Shown in pieces: positions 23,383 through 33,869 of a stretch of DNA of 64,000 nucleotides. The stretch covers positions 45,473,511 to 45,537,510 of the forward strand of contig CM041640.1 in assembly GCA_023333625.1 (NCBI GenBank), in the 5' to 3' direction. This DNA comes from Bothriochloa decipiens. Lineage: Eukaryota; Streptophyta; Magnoliopsida; Poales; Poaceae. A program made the position numbers and the translations under genes. Position 1 is the first letter of the stretch. Each line of letters starts with the position of its first letter. The notes under the pieces are model-generated. The model worked only from the letters and a program-made list of their open reading frames with translations. It was not told where the DNA came from and did no database searches.

Positions 23383-23624
23383 AGCCTCATTTAGATTGCG
23401 AAAAAAAGTGAACCCGATGAATAGTATCATTTTCGTCTTATTTGATAAATATTGTCCGATCGTTGACCAACTAGGCTCAAAAGATTCATCTCGTGATTTT
23501 GAACTAAACTGTGTAATTAGTTATTTTTTTATTTACATTTAATACTCCATGCAAACAGCTAAATATTGATGTGATGGAGAGAGAGTGAAAAAATTATAAT
23601 TTTTGGATGAATCTAAACGAGGCC
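23383..23624. mobile_element. MITE with GCCTCRTTTAGATT ends
   Basis: Left end AGCCTCATTTAGATT and inverted right end GGCCTCGTTTAGATT. The interior includes GTTGACCAACTAGGCTCA, GATTCATCTCGTGATTTT, AACTGTGTAATTAGTT and AATACTCCATGCA, a block order I recognise from a very common MITE family of panicoid grasses. Length 242 bp is normal. Confidence 0.8.
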
Positions 23625-23911
23625 CCAGTGCCCAGATCTACATGCAGCATCGTTGGCCCTTTCCATGGACACTTAACAATCTTTAATTCTACGCAGGCCT
23701 GCAGCTTCAGAGTACATATATAGTCGCGTCACATTCTTATTTTTGCTCTAAAATAGTACTATGCATGGTACACACTTTGTTGCACATGCATGGAGTACTG
23801 AAGCTGATGCAGTGCAAAATTAATGGATAGATATGGATATGGATGAGCTAGCACCATGGTCCATATAGAACGATGCAGTGCCTAGAGCTAGACAAGCAGA
23901 TTAGTGTCCCT

Positions 23912-23940
23912 TCGATATATATATATATATATATATACAC
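23912..23940. repeat. (TA)n microsatellite
   Basis: About 13 uninterrupted TA units. A shorter run is at 24463-24481. Both are probably variable in length between plants. Confidence 0.8.
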
Positions 23941-25689
23941 ATTAACTTTGGTACTGTAATTCTAGGCTGGCCTCCAAACGCGCGTCAGTAATTCGCATGG
24001 CGTTGCCGGCCTCTCTCACTCACATAACCACACATCGCATCCTTTGTCTCTAACAAATATAAAACTAGCGAGGAAGTGACCCCAACAAGAAAGTCTAGAT
24101 CGATATCGTGTTGCATATATATGCACACTATCTCGAGTCTTACACACTACACACTAGTATCTTATTTTTTGCACTACTCAGTAACTAGAAAATTTATTCA
24201 GATAGCTTACAGTCCATTGATGGACAACGTCCTGAGCTCTAAAATTAATATGGTAATACTTGTTGCACATGGGAGAACTGACCGGTAGCACTACAACGAC
24301 AGTTAATATTCCATCGATCTACTAGCAGCACCAACAGCCATTATGGAGCCGCAGAGAGCAAAAATTCCACGGGTATGGATATGGATGAGCTATAGCACAG
24401 TACGCTACGTACATTGTCGATTAAATTGATCCATTTGAATAACATATCTATAGAGCATTTATTATATATATATATATATAAATATATGTAGCTGGTATCC
24501 AATTGGGAAGCTTCCATTTCTCCTATATACCCATGATACTACATTTTATATTTTAGAATGTAAGACGTACAATCTGTATACTTTTTTTTTTTTGACAAGT
24601 TACAATCTGTATGCTTTATGTGCGAATACCTGGAGTCGTAAGCTGCGGCTTGGTAAGCTAAAACAGTCTGCGAAAGCTTAAGAAGGAACCGTATTAGCAC
24701 AAGCTGAGTTAATAACCAATATACACATATATTTATGCTTATGTCCTAAATAACGCAAATCAACCTTGTGCTATGTTTGCTCCTTTTGCATCTTGTGATT
24801 TTTTTTTCGCTTGTCTCTTTCTTTCTACTTTTATTCTTCTTTTGAGGATAAAACAAACTACTTTACTCTCATACTATGTGTTATCTTTATTAGAAGCTAT
24901 TTTCTTTTGTGTTTAGACACTAATGCTCATTGCATAGTATGGCAACAAGATCTTGATAATATTCCAAGAGTAGTGTTCTTCTCTTTTCTTTTGTATAAGC
25001 ACTACAAATTAAATGAACTTGATAGCAGTGGTGTAGCGGTACTAACCTTTTGCCTTTAATTAACCAACCTGCAAGTAAGCCCACTAATTTGGGTTACACC
25101 TTGAGCATTAGCAGCACATTAAGCGTGGCCATTTTAGTGCACTAACAATGCATTAAGCCATACATATTTCGTACAAGCAAAATGCATGTTCTCATTCTAG
25201 CACTAATGCGTGTTTATTTAGCTTGTACCAATTAGTCACACAGAATTATTTATTTCCAGGGGAGAGAAGAGTGTACTTCAACCCAGATCATATCCTTTCA
25301 TCAAGCAACCATCACATATATGTTAATAATACAGAATTATTTCCACCATTTAGATGGGTCACTTTTAAAGTCAAATTATGTAACAGGTCACTTTTAAAGT
25401 CAAATTATGTAACATTCTCCCACTTGGCTCATGAGATGACTTTGAAAATTTGATAGACTTTTAGTGCACACCTGTCATCGAATTTATCAAGTCGACCTTG
25501 ATATGAATTTGATCAATAGAATCATGTCACAAGTCAAATACGAGATCCCTTCATGTATTACAAATCAAATCAACCAATATAAACTTTATGTGGACAAAAT
25601 TTGTTACCACACCACGACTATAATATTACGAGCAATACATATTCATGTGTATACACAACATGCTATTTATTAAGGTTTTATCTATAATA
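23941..25689. other. Intergenic, no gene seen
   Basis: AT-rich, with scattered small ORFs lacking domains. At 25375-25445 a 24 bp direct repeat (TCACTTTTAAAGTCAAATTATG) is followed by ATTCTCCCACTTGGCTCATGA. The latter resembles copia LTR or untranslated sequence and may belong to the copia relic that follows. Confidence 0.4.
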
Positions 25690-26262
25690 ATGCACATCAT
25701 TTCTACATGGCCAATGAAAGTCTTTGGTTGCAATGGTTAGTGGATCCACAATCGTATTCATATCGGAACCAATATGCACTGATACTGTTTTCTTTTGCAC
25801 TTTTTTTAAAAAAAATATATGTACTTTGAATCCATATATTTTTCTCCTTTTATGTACCTATCATTTTTAGAGAAGAAGATAGCGCCGTGTCTGTCGCAAG
25901 GTATCTTCAATGGTCTATCAATATTGTTTGACCGACACCAAATTCCGCAGCCAAAGTGATTAAGTCCCAAATTCAGCCTCCATAGTGGAAGTAGCAGTAA
26001 TGCTTACCACTCTTATATGAAACAGCTGCTCCTCTAGCCAATAGGAACACATAGAAGAATGTGGATTTCCTTGAGTCCATGCATCTAATATAGTCTGAAT
26101 TCGTGTAGCCTATCACCTCCAAATGGCTTGCTCTTGTACATGAGCATGTGATCCATAGTTCCCTTCAAATAGCAAAGAACCTTCTTATCAGCTATCGAAT
26201 GTATCTTTACAAGATTGCTTTGATATCAACCACGATCATCTCGTATATATAGAGAGAGTGGT
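25690..26262 (-). pseudogene. Ty1/copia pol relic (RNase H end)
   Basis: Minus-strand translation, with frame changes and stops, gives the copia RNase H order: YLKGTMDHMLMYKSKP, a DSR-K-ST block, a TSTMEAEF-like site, RPLKIPCDRHGAIFFSKND and KKTVSVHIGSDMNTIVDPLT. These match the late part of copia Pol, ending just before the 3' end of pol. No LTR could be defined. Old, inactive fragment. Confidence 0.72.
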
Positions 26263-26988
26263 CTTATCTCAGTAGGAAACAACACTAAAATGCGTTCTCC
26301 AATTTCCCAACATGAAAACATACCGAAAACTGATTTGAAATTAAACTAAACAGGTTCGGAATCCTGGCAGAGTTAGCTTTGCTGACTGGGCAAGTCATCT
26401 AAGCCGACTTTCATGGCCCTGGGAGTCCTCGAAATACATCGGAGACCCAACGGCATAGCTGACTCGTGCACTCGGCTATGCCAACGCTTAAGCCAGCTTA
26501 AATAACGATCTTATAAAGGTGGGCCGGCTCAAAAACCACTTCAAAAAATTGGATGTGTTGATAGTGCCCTCTCAAATGGAAAGGCCCCTCTAAAAACGGT
26601 TGATGTAGTAGTAAACTGAGATTGTCTTTAAATTAACACGTACAGAGCTTATATATAGTTCGAATTTTCACTCCTCTAAGAACATATTATGGATCTCAAG
26701 CGGATACCAGTTCATGTCATCAGAATGGAAACTAAAAATAAAAAGCATTGCGGGGAGGAGGAGGACATAAGTTTCCATCCTATATATACTACCTAGTAGA
26801 GGGATCGGAGAAATGCATGACTTCGCCACCCGTTCTCTCTATATATATAACTGATTGGGAGGAGCTTTATATTATCATAGAAGTTGCGAGGCAGCCCAAT
26901 CTACAGCAAATATTTGCAGCACTAGGTAATCTCTTTGATCTCGATCGCCATGTCATTCAACGATGACGAGCCGATTATCCCTCCTCCA
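26263..26988. other. Intergenic, no gene seen
   Basis: Contains a patch with repeated GCCGACT, AGCTGACTC and GGCCGGCTC-like motifs (26345-26530), loosely like 13390-13740. No coding signal. Confidence 0.4.
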
Positions 26989-27208
26989 TGTAAGAGAAAT
27001 AATGGAGAGAAAGCTCGACAATTTTATTCACAGTATGCAGGTGTACATATACATGGATGCCGAAGCACTGCAGCCGATCGTTCTTTACTAACCCTGAACA
27101 ATCGGATCGGCTGAAGACCAGGGAGCGCTAGCTGCCCATTGAACTGAACAGAACAGACTAACTAACCTATCCCTATCTATCAGGTCGGTTGAGAGGTGGT
27201 TGCTGACA
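26989..27208 (-). repeat. 3' LTR of the compact copia element
   Basis: 220 bp direct copy of 27995-28214. The stop codon of the internal ORF lies inside it at about 27180. Confidence 0.92.
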
Positions 27209-27974
27209 CCCCCGCAGTTGAAGCTTTGGTAGACCGTATGCACAAATTGGTCTTGAACTCATTGAACAGTGGGGCTGGCAATCCTTTTGTCATGATATCT
27301 GCAAGTTGCTGCTGAGTGGGAATCTGCAGAACCTTAAATTGCCCAAGTGCCACTTTCTCTCGAACGAAATGAATGTCAAGTTCCACATGCTTGGTTCGCC
27401 GGTGATGAACTGGGTTTTCAGATAGGTATACTGCTGAAACATTGTCACAGTAGATTACAGTTGCCTTGTCAATGGTGACCTGAAGCTCCTGCAACAAGTT
27501 TCGAATCCAGCAACACTCGGCCACTGCATTTGCCACGGCCCTGTACTCCGCCTCTGCACTTGATCTTGAAACTGTTGTTTGCCTCTTCAAAGACCAAGAG
27601 ATCAGAGAATTACCCAAGAACACGCAGTATCCTGACGTCGACCGGCGCGTGTCTGGGCATCCCGCCCAGTCCGCGTCGGAGTAAGCTTGGAGTTCCGTGG
27701 AGGGTTGCGATGAGATGCTGATGCCGTGGTCCATGGTGCCGCACAGGTAGCGTTGGATACGCTTGACGAGGTTCCAGTGAGCATCCCTTGGAGCATGCAT
27801 GTGGAGGCACGCCTGATTGACCACATATGCGATGTCAGGACGAGTGAGGGTTAGATACCAGAGAGCTCTAGTGATGCTACGGTAGAACGTGCCGTCGCTC
27901 GCCTGTTCGCCGTCATTAGCAGACAACTTTGGTTTCGCGTCTACTGGGGTCGTCGCAGGTTTGCAATTGGCCAT
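27180..27974 (-). CDS. Copia Pol C-terminal (RNase H) ORF
   Basis: Open frame of 264 residues from ATG at 27974, starting MANCKPATTPVDAKPKL. This is the linker between reverse transcriptase and RNase H, so the RT catalytic part is missing. RNase H acidic sites are intact: AYSDADWAG, SSAEAEYRA and IYCDNVSAV. The later TKHVELDIHF and LADIMTKGL blocks typical of copia follow. RNase H removes the RNA strand during reverse transcription. A longer open frame reaches 28037 through the primer site, but the ATG at 27974 begins at homology. It ends inside the 3' LTR. That this frame is uninterrupted while nearby elements are full of stops is notable. It may simply be a young deletion copy, or selected for amplification with helper proteins. 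Confidence 0.85.
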   Translation of the reverse strand: MANCKPATTPVDAKPKLSANDGEQASDGTFYRSITRALWYLTLTRPDIAYVVNQACLHMHAPRDAHWNLVKRIQRYLCGTMDHGISISSQPSTELQAYSDADWAGCPDTRRSTSGYCVFLGNSLISWSLKRQTTVSRSSAEAEYRAVANAVAECCWIRNLLQELQVTIDKATVIYCDNVSAVYLSENPVHHRRTKHVELDIHFVREKVALGQFKVLQIPTQQQLADIMTKGLPAPLFNEFKTNLCIRSTKASTAGVSATTSQPT

Positions 27975-27982
27975 TCCTGCGC

Positions 27983-27994
27983 GCTCTGATACCA
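27983..27994 (-). promoter_or_regulatory. Primer-binding site (initiator tRNA-Met type)
   Basis: Reads TGGTATCAGAGC on the minus strand immediately after the 5' LTR. This is the usual plant LTR-retrotransposon primer site complementary to the 3' end of initiator tRNA-Met. Confidence 0.9.
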
Positions 27995-28214
27995 TGTAAG
28001 AGAAATAATGGAAAGAAAGCTCAACAATTTCATTCACAATGTGCAGATGTTTATATACATGGATGCTGAAGCACTGCAGCCGATCGTTCCTAACTAACCC
28101 TGAACAATCGGATCGACTGAAGACCAGGGAGCGCTAGCTGCCCATTGAACTGAACATAACAGACTAACTAACCTATCCCTATCTATCAGGTCGGTTGAGA
28201 GGTGGTTGCTGACA
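27995..28214 (-). repeat. 5' LTR of the compact copia element
   Basis: 220 bp, starts TGTCAGCAACC and ends TCTTACA in minus orientation. A direct copy of it lies at 26989-27208. Confidence 0.92.
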
Positions 28215-28413
28215 CTCCAAACTCAGGTTCAGTCGTCAACTTGAATAAAACTTGAACCACTTCGCTTATTAATCGATCTTTGTACTACTGTACATGATGG
28301 TCTTGCTTTGGTAAAATCATGATAGAATGCATACGAAATTACAAACAGTGTGGCTGAAATATTAATGGAGATAAGAACGATGATGGGCTGCAGGGCTACG
28401 GCCGACGCCGATC

Positions 28414-31171
28414 GTGCCCGGGAGGCTACAGCTGGTGAGCAAGAACAACAACATGGCTCCACTGGACGAGAACACACGGAAGGTGCTACTGGAGCTAACC
28501 GGCGGCGACTCCACCAGCGACCGGGAAACTGGTCCTTTGCCGACTGCCCTCACCTTTGCCGACCGCCAAAGCAGGGGCAGTCGGCAAAGGTAGAAGACCT
28601 TTGCCGACTACCCTTCCCCTGGCCGTCGGCGAAGAAAGGCAGTCGGCAAAGACTTCTTTACTGACTGCCCAAGAAGATACTAACAGTCGGCAAAGATGGG
28701 CAGTCGACAAAATTTGACAGGCTCAAACGGCGTCCGTCGCCGTGCTCTTTGCCGACTGCCATGACGTCCGGCAATCTGCAAAGATAGCTTCTTTGCCGAC
28801 TGCCACGCCAAGCAGTCGGCAAACTCCCACGTGGCCCGGGCTGGGCCCGGGGCCGGCCCTCTTTGCCAACTGCCAGGTTGGGCCGTCGGCAAAGGCGGAT
28901 TCTTTGCCGACTGCCAGTGACGTGGCAGCCGGCAAAGTGACTCTTTGTCGACTGTCAAGCTTGGCAGTCGGCAAAGATTTAATTTTTTAAATTTTGAATC
29001 CAAATTTTTCTATAGCCCAAACATATTGTTTACAAGCACATGTTAGAATTTGGTACCTTTTTATAATATTTTACTATATTTTATTTATTTATTTTATTTA
29101 CTTGAATTTTTTTGCATAATCCAAATTTGAACTACAAGTGCATGAAATAATGAAACGTAGCCATTCAAAAAATAATATTCATATTGGACAGTGTATTTTG
29201 AGGCCATGTCCATAAACTCACCCAAAAGTTTGAACGTCTTGTTCACGAAACATGATCATCTAGGTGCGGTAAAAGTGTTTTTTAATTATATAAAATCCAA
29301 ACGAAGTCTGAAAATCACGAAACTTGCTGAGGTGTCATGTTATCGCATGTGGAGGCTACGATAAAAAATTAAGAATGTTTTGAGTAAGTTGCAACGTTGG
29401 ATGTCGAAAACCAAACTACTCCACGTGTGATCAACTCCCCCAACCCTAGCTAGCAGTCGGCAAAAGATGTTTTTTAAAAAATAAATAAAATATATTTGCC
29501 GACTGTCATCTCAGGCAGTCGGCAAAGACTTTTTTTTAAAAAAATAAAAAGCCAGATGACACGGGGCCGTTTCCTTTGCTGACTCCGCGTTTGGCAATCG
29601 GCAAAGTCTTTGTCGACTGCCCTCCACGTGGTAGTCGGCAAAGAATCCTTTACCGACGGCTTCTTTGCCGACGGACCTTTGCCGACTGCCAGAGTGGAAT
29701 GCAGTCGGCAAATTCTTTGCTGACTGGATTTCGGCCTTTGCCGACTGCTTTCGGCAGTCGGCAAAGAACCAGTTTCCGGCCAGTCGGGGCTGGACCTGGT
29801 GGCGGTGCTGGACGTGAGCGGCAGCATGCAGGGCGAGAAGATCGACAAGATGAAGACAGCCATGAAGTTCGTGGTGAAGAAGCTCAGCTCCATCGACCGC
29901 CTCTCCATCGTCACCTTCGTCGACACCACCACCCAGATCTGCCCGCTACGCTAGGTCACCGATGCATCCCAGCCGGAGCTGCTGGGGCTCATCGACGCGC
30001 TCCGGGCCGGCGGCAACACCAACATCAGCGACGACCTCCAGACGGGGCTCAAGGTCCTCGCCGACCGCAGGCTCAGCTCCGGCCGCGTCGTCGGCGTCAT
30101 GTTCATGTCCGATGGCAGCAGAACTGCAGGGAGCCCGCCGCCAACGTCAAGATCGCTAGCAACGTGCCGGTGTACGCCTTCGGGTTCGGCGCTGACTACG
30201 ACCCCACGATGCTCAACGCAGTCGCCAGGAACAGCATGGGAGGGACCTTCTCCGTCGTCAACGACGTGGACAAGCTCAGCATGGCCTTCTCCCAGTGCCT
30301 CGCCGGCCTGCTCACCGTGGTGGTGCAGGACCTCAGCGTCACGGTGGCTCGCATCGAGGACGAGTCCACCATACAGAACGTCGCCGCTGGAAACTACCCG
30401 CAGACGCCGAACGCCGACGCCGGCACGGTCACCATGGCCTTCGGCGACCTCTACAGCAAGGAGGTGCGTAAGGTGATCGTGGACCTCCTCCTCCCGGCCA
30501 TCGTCGCCGAGCGGGGCGCCCACATCCTGGAGGTGACCTACTCGTACAAGACGGGCTGGAAGCTGTTCGACGCGCCGCCGGCTACGGTGACCGTGCGGCG
30601 CAGCGGCAGGGCGTTCCCGGAGGATGACCCGCCGGTGGACGTGCAGACGGAGGAGGCCAGGCTGAAGACGGCAACGATGATCCAGCAGGCGAGGACGATG
30701 GCCGACGGCAAGAAGCTCGGCGACGCGCGGGACAAGCTGGTGGAGGCGCAGAACGCGCTGGAGGACGTGGCGGCGGCGCAGTCCGACGACCCGCTGCTGG
30801 CCGCGCTGAGGACGGAGCTGAGGGAGCTACTCAGGCTGATGAAGTCGCAGGACGTGTACGAGCAGCAGGGCCGGCCGTACGCCATGTCGTCGGAGACGTC
30901 ACACGACCGGCAGCGGTTCGCGGCGAGGGGCGACATCGAGAGCAACCGGCTCTTCGCGACACCGCGCATGGACAAGTACCTGGAGCAGGCCAAGAAGTTC
31001 GACAAGGACCCGGCGGCGCTGCTGCCGTCGGCAGAGGAGGACGAGAAAGAGGAAGTCGCCGCCAACCCGCTCGCGCCGTTGGCAGGACCCATCGCCTTCT
31101 ACATCCAGTCGGCCATCCAGGCGCTGCAGGCCATCGAGAAGCTCATCAGCAACGGAGCCAAGGCAGTGTAA
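28414..31171 (+). pseudogene. vWA-domain protein gene, interrupted
   Basis: The N-terminal part (about 28432-28524; LVSKNNNMAPLDENTRK, then VLLELTGGDSTSDR) is cut by a 1,252 bp element. It resumes at about 29788 with GLDLVAVLDVSGSMQGEK, which carries the MIDAS motif DxSxS of a von Willebrand A domain. An in-frame TAG at 29952-29954 sits where Gln would be expected (PLR-stop-VTDASQ). A 1 nt loss near 30113 shifts the frame after MFMSDG. From about 30115 to the stop at 31169-31171 the frame is open (NVPVYAFGFGADYD, a beta-rich middle, a helical C-terminus ending KLISNGAKAV). Related plant vWA proteins have about 590-640 residues. The true N-terminus is missing or in an unseen upstream exon. With three lesions this is a pseudogene. 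Confidence 0.85.
28525..29776. mobile_element. CACTA-like element inside the vWA gene
   Basis: 1,252 bp with near-perfect inverted ends: GAAACTGGTCCTTTGCCGAC at 28525 and GAAACTGGTTCTTTGCCGAC read from 29776. Many subterminal copies of TTTGCCGACTGCC and GGCAGTCGGCAAAG lie within 28540-28990 and 29450-29776. The central ~450 bp is AT-rich and non-coding. CGG is found on both sides (28522-28524 and 29777-29779), as a 3 bp target duplication would give. The subterminal repeats are those of grass CACTA elements, but the outermost bases are not CACTA; the tip may be lost or the family may differ. Long ORFs here are by-products of the repeats. Confidence 0.75.
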
Positions 31172-31265
31172 CGGACACGTAGATGCAGTCGTGTCGTGTT
31201 TACATGGGCATCAGCAGCCATCAGGGGCTCAGGGCGCATCTGTCTATCCTCTCTCCATCTCGATG

Positions 31266-31346
31266 AATAAAATCTGCGTGTAATGAATTTGTGTTCAGCA
31301 GCCATCTGCGTGTAATGAACTCAAAAAAAAAATCTGCGTGTAATGC
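31266..31346 (+). repeat. Poly(A) signal and short tandem repeat in the vWA 3' UTR
   Basis: AATAAA at 31266 lies about 95 bp after the stop. ATCTGCGTGTAATG occurs three times (31272, 31304, 31331), the last directly after a run of ten A. This could be slippage around the polyadenylation region. Confidence 0.55.
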
Positions 31347-32557
31347 GTTTTTTTATTTTTATGCAGTCGGATAATAATCTACTCTTCCTAAAATTTCTCG
31401 GCACAGAATTAAATGTTCTTATTCAGCTTGACTTTCTATTGCTGATTAAAAATTTGGTGTTCAAGCAAATAGGCGTTGAAACTCTGAACATCCACCGTTA
31501 AAAACTGCACCATAATTAATTTTTGATTTTTGCTATTTGGCGCGGCTTCCTTCCTCTGGATCCGTAGCCTGGCCGCGATTTGAAGGAATTGTCGCTGTTC
31601 TTCGTAAGTTCCTTTTCCTGTACCTTTTTGCCGCAGATTTGAGGAGCTATCGCTGCTGCATTTGTGCTGCCTTTGGGCCTGGTCCGGGAGAATAGGGGTG
31701 TCTGGTGTCTCTGTGTGGGCGTTGTGGGGGGTGGAAGGTGTCGAAGGCTATGGCGAATCAAAGCTGACCTTGTTCTGCACAATAATTGTTTGGTTAATTT
31801 TGGTTTAGTAGATCTTATTATGTAGTTGTTCTAGGATTTTTTGTTGTATTTGTGGTTTGAGTGCAGGGAGGATGGAGTTGGTTTGCTTTCTTCTCACTTG
31901 GACGGGCCTCGTCTCACCTGAGATTTTGTCTTTGGTTTGTTGAATTTGCGTTGGGAGTGAAGCTGCTTTGGAATCTTGCAGCTTGGGGGAAGCAAACCAA
32001 GTAGCTAGGTAGGGAGTGAAGGAGTGAGAGGATCCAGGCATTCCCATGTTTGTTTGATTTTTAGCAAGTAATAATGATGGTTTTGACGTGATTTTTCAAC
32101 TTCTAGATTTGGTCCAAAAACTGAAGTAGGATACACTGTTAATTCAGAAACTATAAATGTGATTTAGCTAGTCATATGGTGTTTATTCCTTTATCATTCT
32201 CTTTTTGATGAAAGATTGATATCCAGGTGGGGTTAAGATACCCTGTGTGTTGTTGCTGACAAGCATGTGTTAAATATGACATGTCAGCTGTTGGTTTAGT
32301 TAATGTGTTTTTCTATTTTTAGATCTTATATTTTTGTAGTTCTCTTCTTTGCTAAGATGAGATGTTAGTCCATTACCCTTTCATCAATACTGCATGTACG
32401 TCTCTTGTTATGTATAGACAACATATTCCTATTATTTTCTTTTACATTGCATCTTTGTTATTTTTTAAAACATTTATTAATCATTCTTAGGGGTTAAGAT
32501 ATTAGTTCTCCAAAGGAAAAGAGATCTAAAATAGCCAGTTCATAGTGCCCATTCATA
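31347..32557. other. Intergenic, no gene seen
   Basis: T-rich on the plus strand with donor- and acceptor-like sites but no coding frame with a recognisable domain. Confidence 0.45.
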
Positions 32558-32571
32558 TCAGTTTCACTATT

Positions 32572-33855
32572 GAATTATTGAATACTGAGTTGGCCTAACA
32601 ACCTAAACATGATGGGTGACAGAAGGAGACGGAGCACCCGCGCCGCCGTCCCACGTAGGGGGCTCGGGCAACCAAAGCATAGCCGTCGTGCCCCTCCACC
32701 CTTCCCACCCCTCTCCCGCCGCGCTGTCGTCGGAGTAGGCCACCGGCAGGGCTGAGTGGCCTGCCGTGATGGTGGCTGTGAGGCTCTCCCGGTTGATGGC
32801 AGTGAAGGGGTGGTGTGGGAAATCCTTTCCTCTCCCCATTTCTCCAATGCCCCCATCAACAAAGGCGCTGGTAGTGGGGTCATCTCCAAGGTCGGCTAGA
32901 TCAGTGCCTGGCCAGATCAGGCGCCCCTAGGACTGGTTGGTCGGATCCAGCAGGTTGGTGGCTGCGGTGGCGCCGTGATGCGATGGTGGTGCAGTGGGAG
33001 CGTGGTGGCATGGTAGTATGGCGGTGCTACAGCAGGAGCACTGATGAAGGCGGTTGCGGCACCAGCGGCGATGGCCCGTGCAGGTGTTCGTGGCTGGTGC
33101 TTCTACCTATCCCTCCCCACATGGTTGTACCTACTGCAGCAGTGGGCAGCGTCCGTGCTGGTGGTGATTTTGATGTTCGCAGGGACAGCTCATTAGGGGC
33201 GTCCAGTTTTCCGGATTTGATAGTTAGATCCAGCGATGGTTCATGTTGTTTACGTATAGCGTAACGGCATGGCTCCTGGAGACAGTGGCAGTGCTACCAT
33301 ATTTTGACAGTGGTGATGCCCGCGGGCGCCATTTTCCTTGCTAGAGGTGTCATCTTGTCTTTCATGAGGATCTCTCCGGGTGCAAACCCAACACAAGTGT
33401 CTCTGGATGGGTGACGATGGCATCTTTGGATGTCATTTTCTTGTTGAAGATGTCGCTTTTGGAAGATCCTATGGGTCGTCGGCTTTGGTGCCGACATTGA
33501 GTTGGTGGGTTCCTTGCTCATGTACCAGGTGCTTCATACCGTTGCCAGCTTACAGTATCCGGAGTCTCCAAATGTGGTTGGCGTCCTATGATCTTTCGGT
33601 ATCCTCTAAGTGTGACGGACATGGTTGGGCAATGATTTGTCGACATGGTGGTCATATCTTTTGGAGTTGACTTCACAGGGCAAGTTAGGGTTCCTTATTG
33701 GAGTTGTTAATTTTTCATCGATTTTTTTGTTGTACCAGTGTTGTTAGGTGATGTAGGTCTTACTTGTATCACTGGCTACTTTTTGCAATAATTATGGCCT
33801 GATGCATCCTCGAGAGAGGATGATTGACGCCGAAAATTTCTATTATGTAAAAAAA
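32572..33855 (+). mobile_element. Retroposon with poly(A) tail and 14 bp target duplication
   Basis: TCAGTTTCACTATT at 32558-32571 recurs with one change as TCAATTTCACTATT at 33856-33869, directly after a run of seven A. The bounded 1,284 bp is GC-rich at its 5' side. It ends in a segment (GCAATAATTATGGCC, GATGCATCCTCGAGAGAGGA) that resembles the 3' UTR of plant LINEs. No RT domain is visible, so it is a 5'-truncated LINE tail, a chimera, or a processed copy mobilised by a LINE. Confidence 0.65.
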
Positions 33856-33869
33856 TCAATTTCACTATT

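Larger units (their letters stand above)
26989..28214 (-). mobile_element. Compact Ty1/copia derivative with two LTRs
   Basis: A 1,226 bp element in minus orientation. Two 220 bp LTRs of identical length (26989-27208 and 27995-28214) start TGTCAGC and end CTTACA in element orientation. The 5 bp sequence CTCCA flanks both sides (26984-26988 and 28215-28219), a direct target duplication. A primer-binding site TGGTATCAGAGC abuts the 5' LTR, and a G-rich tract precedes the 3' LTR. Only 786 bp of internal sequence remain, with a single ORF. The LTRs differ at roughly 14 of 220 positions, so the insertion is not recent. Gag, protease, integrase and most of RT are absent, so movement would need proteins from another copia element. 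Confidence 0.92.

Noticed and set aside
13390..26530. GCCGACT-rich patches at 13390-13740 and 26345-26530 as one transposon family
   Set aside because: The shared motifs are short and not collinear by eye; not enough to define an element.
27530..27826. Extra ORFs overlapping the copia RNase H frame
   Set aside because: Shadows in other frames; the RNase H frame has all the catalytic motifs.
29576..30114. 5' part of a 531-codon ORF running into the vWA gene
   Set aside because: It reads CACTA-like repeats and then the wrong frame of the vWA gene (His/Pro/Arg-rich). Only the part after about 30115 is the true frame.
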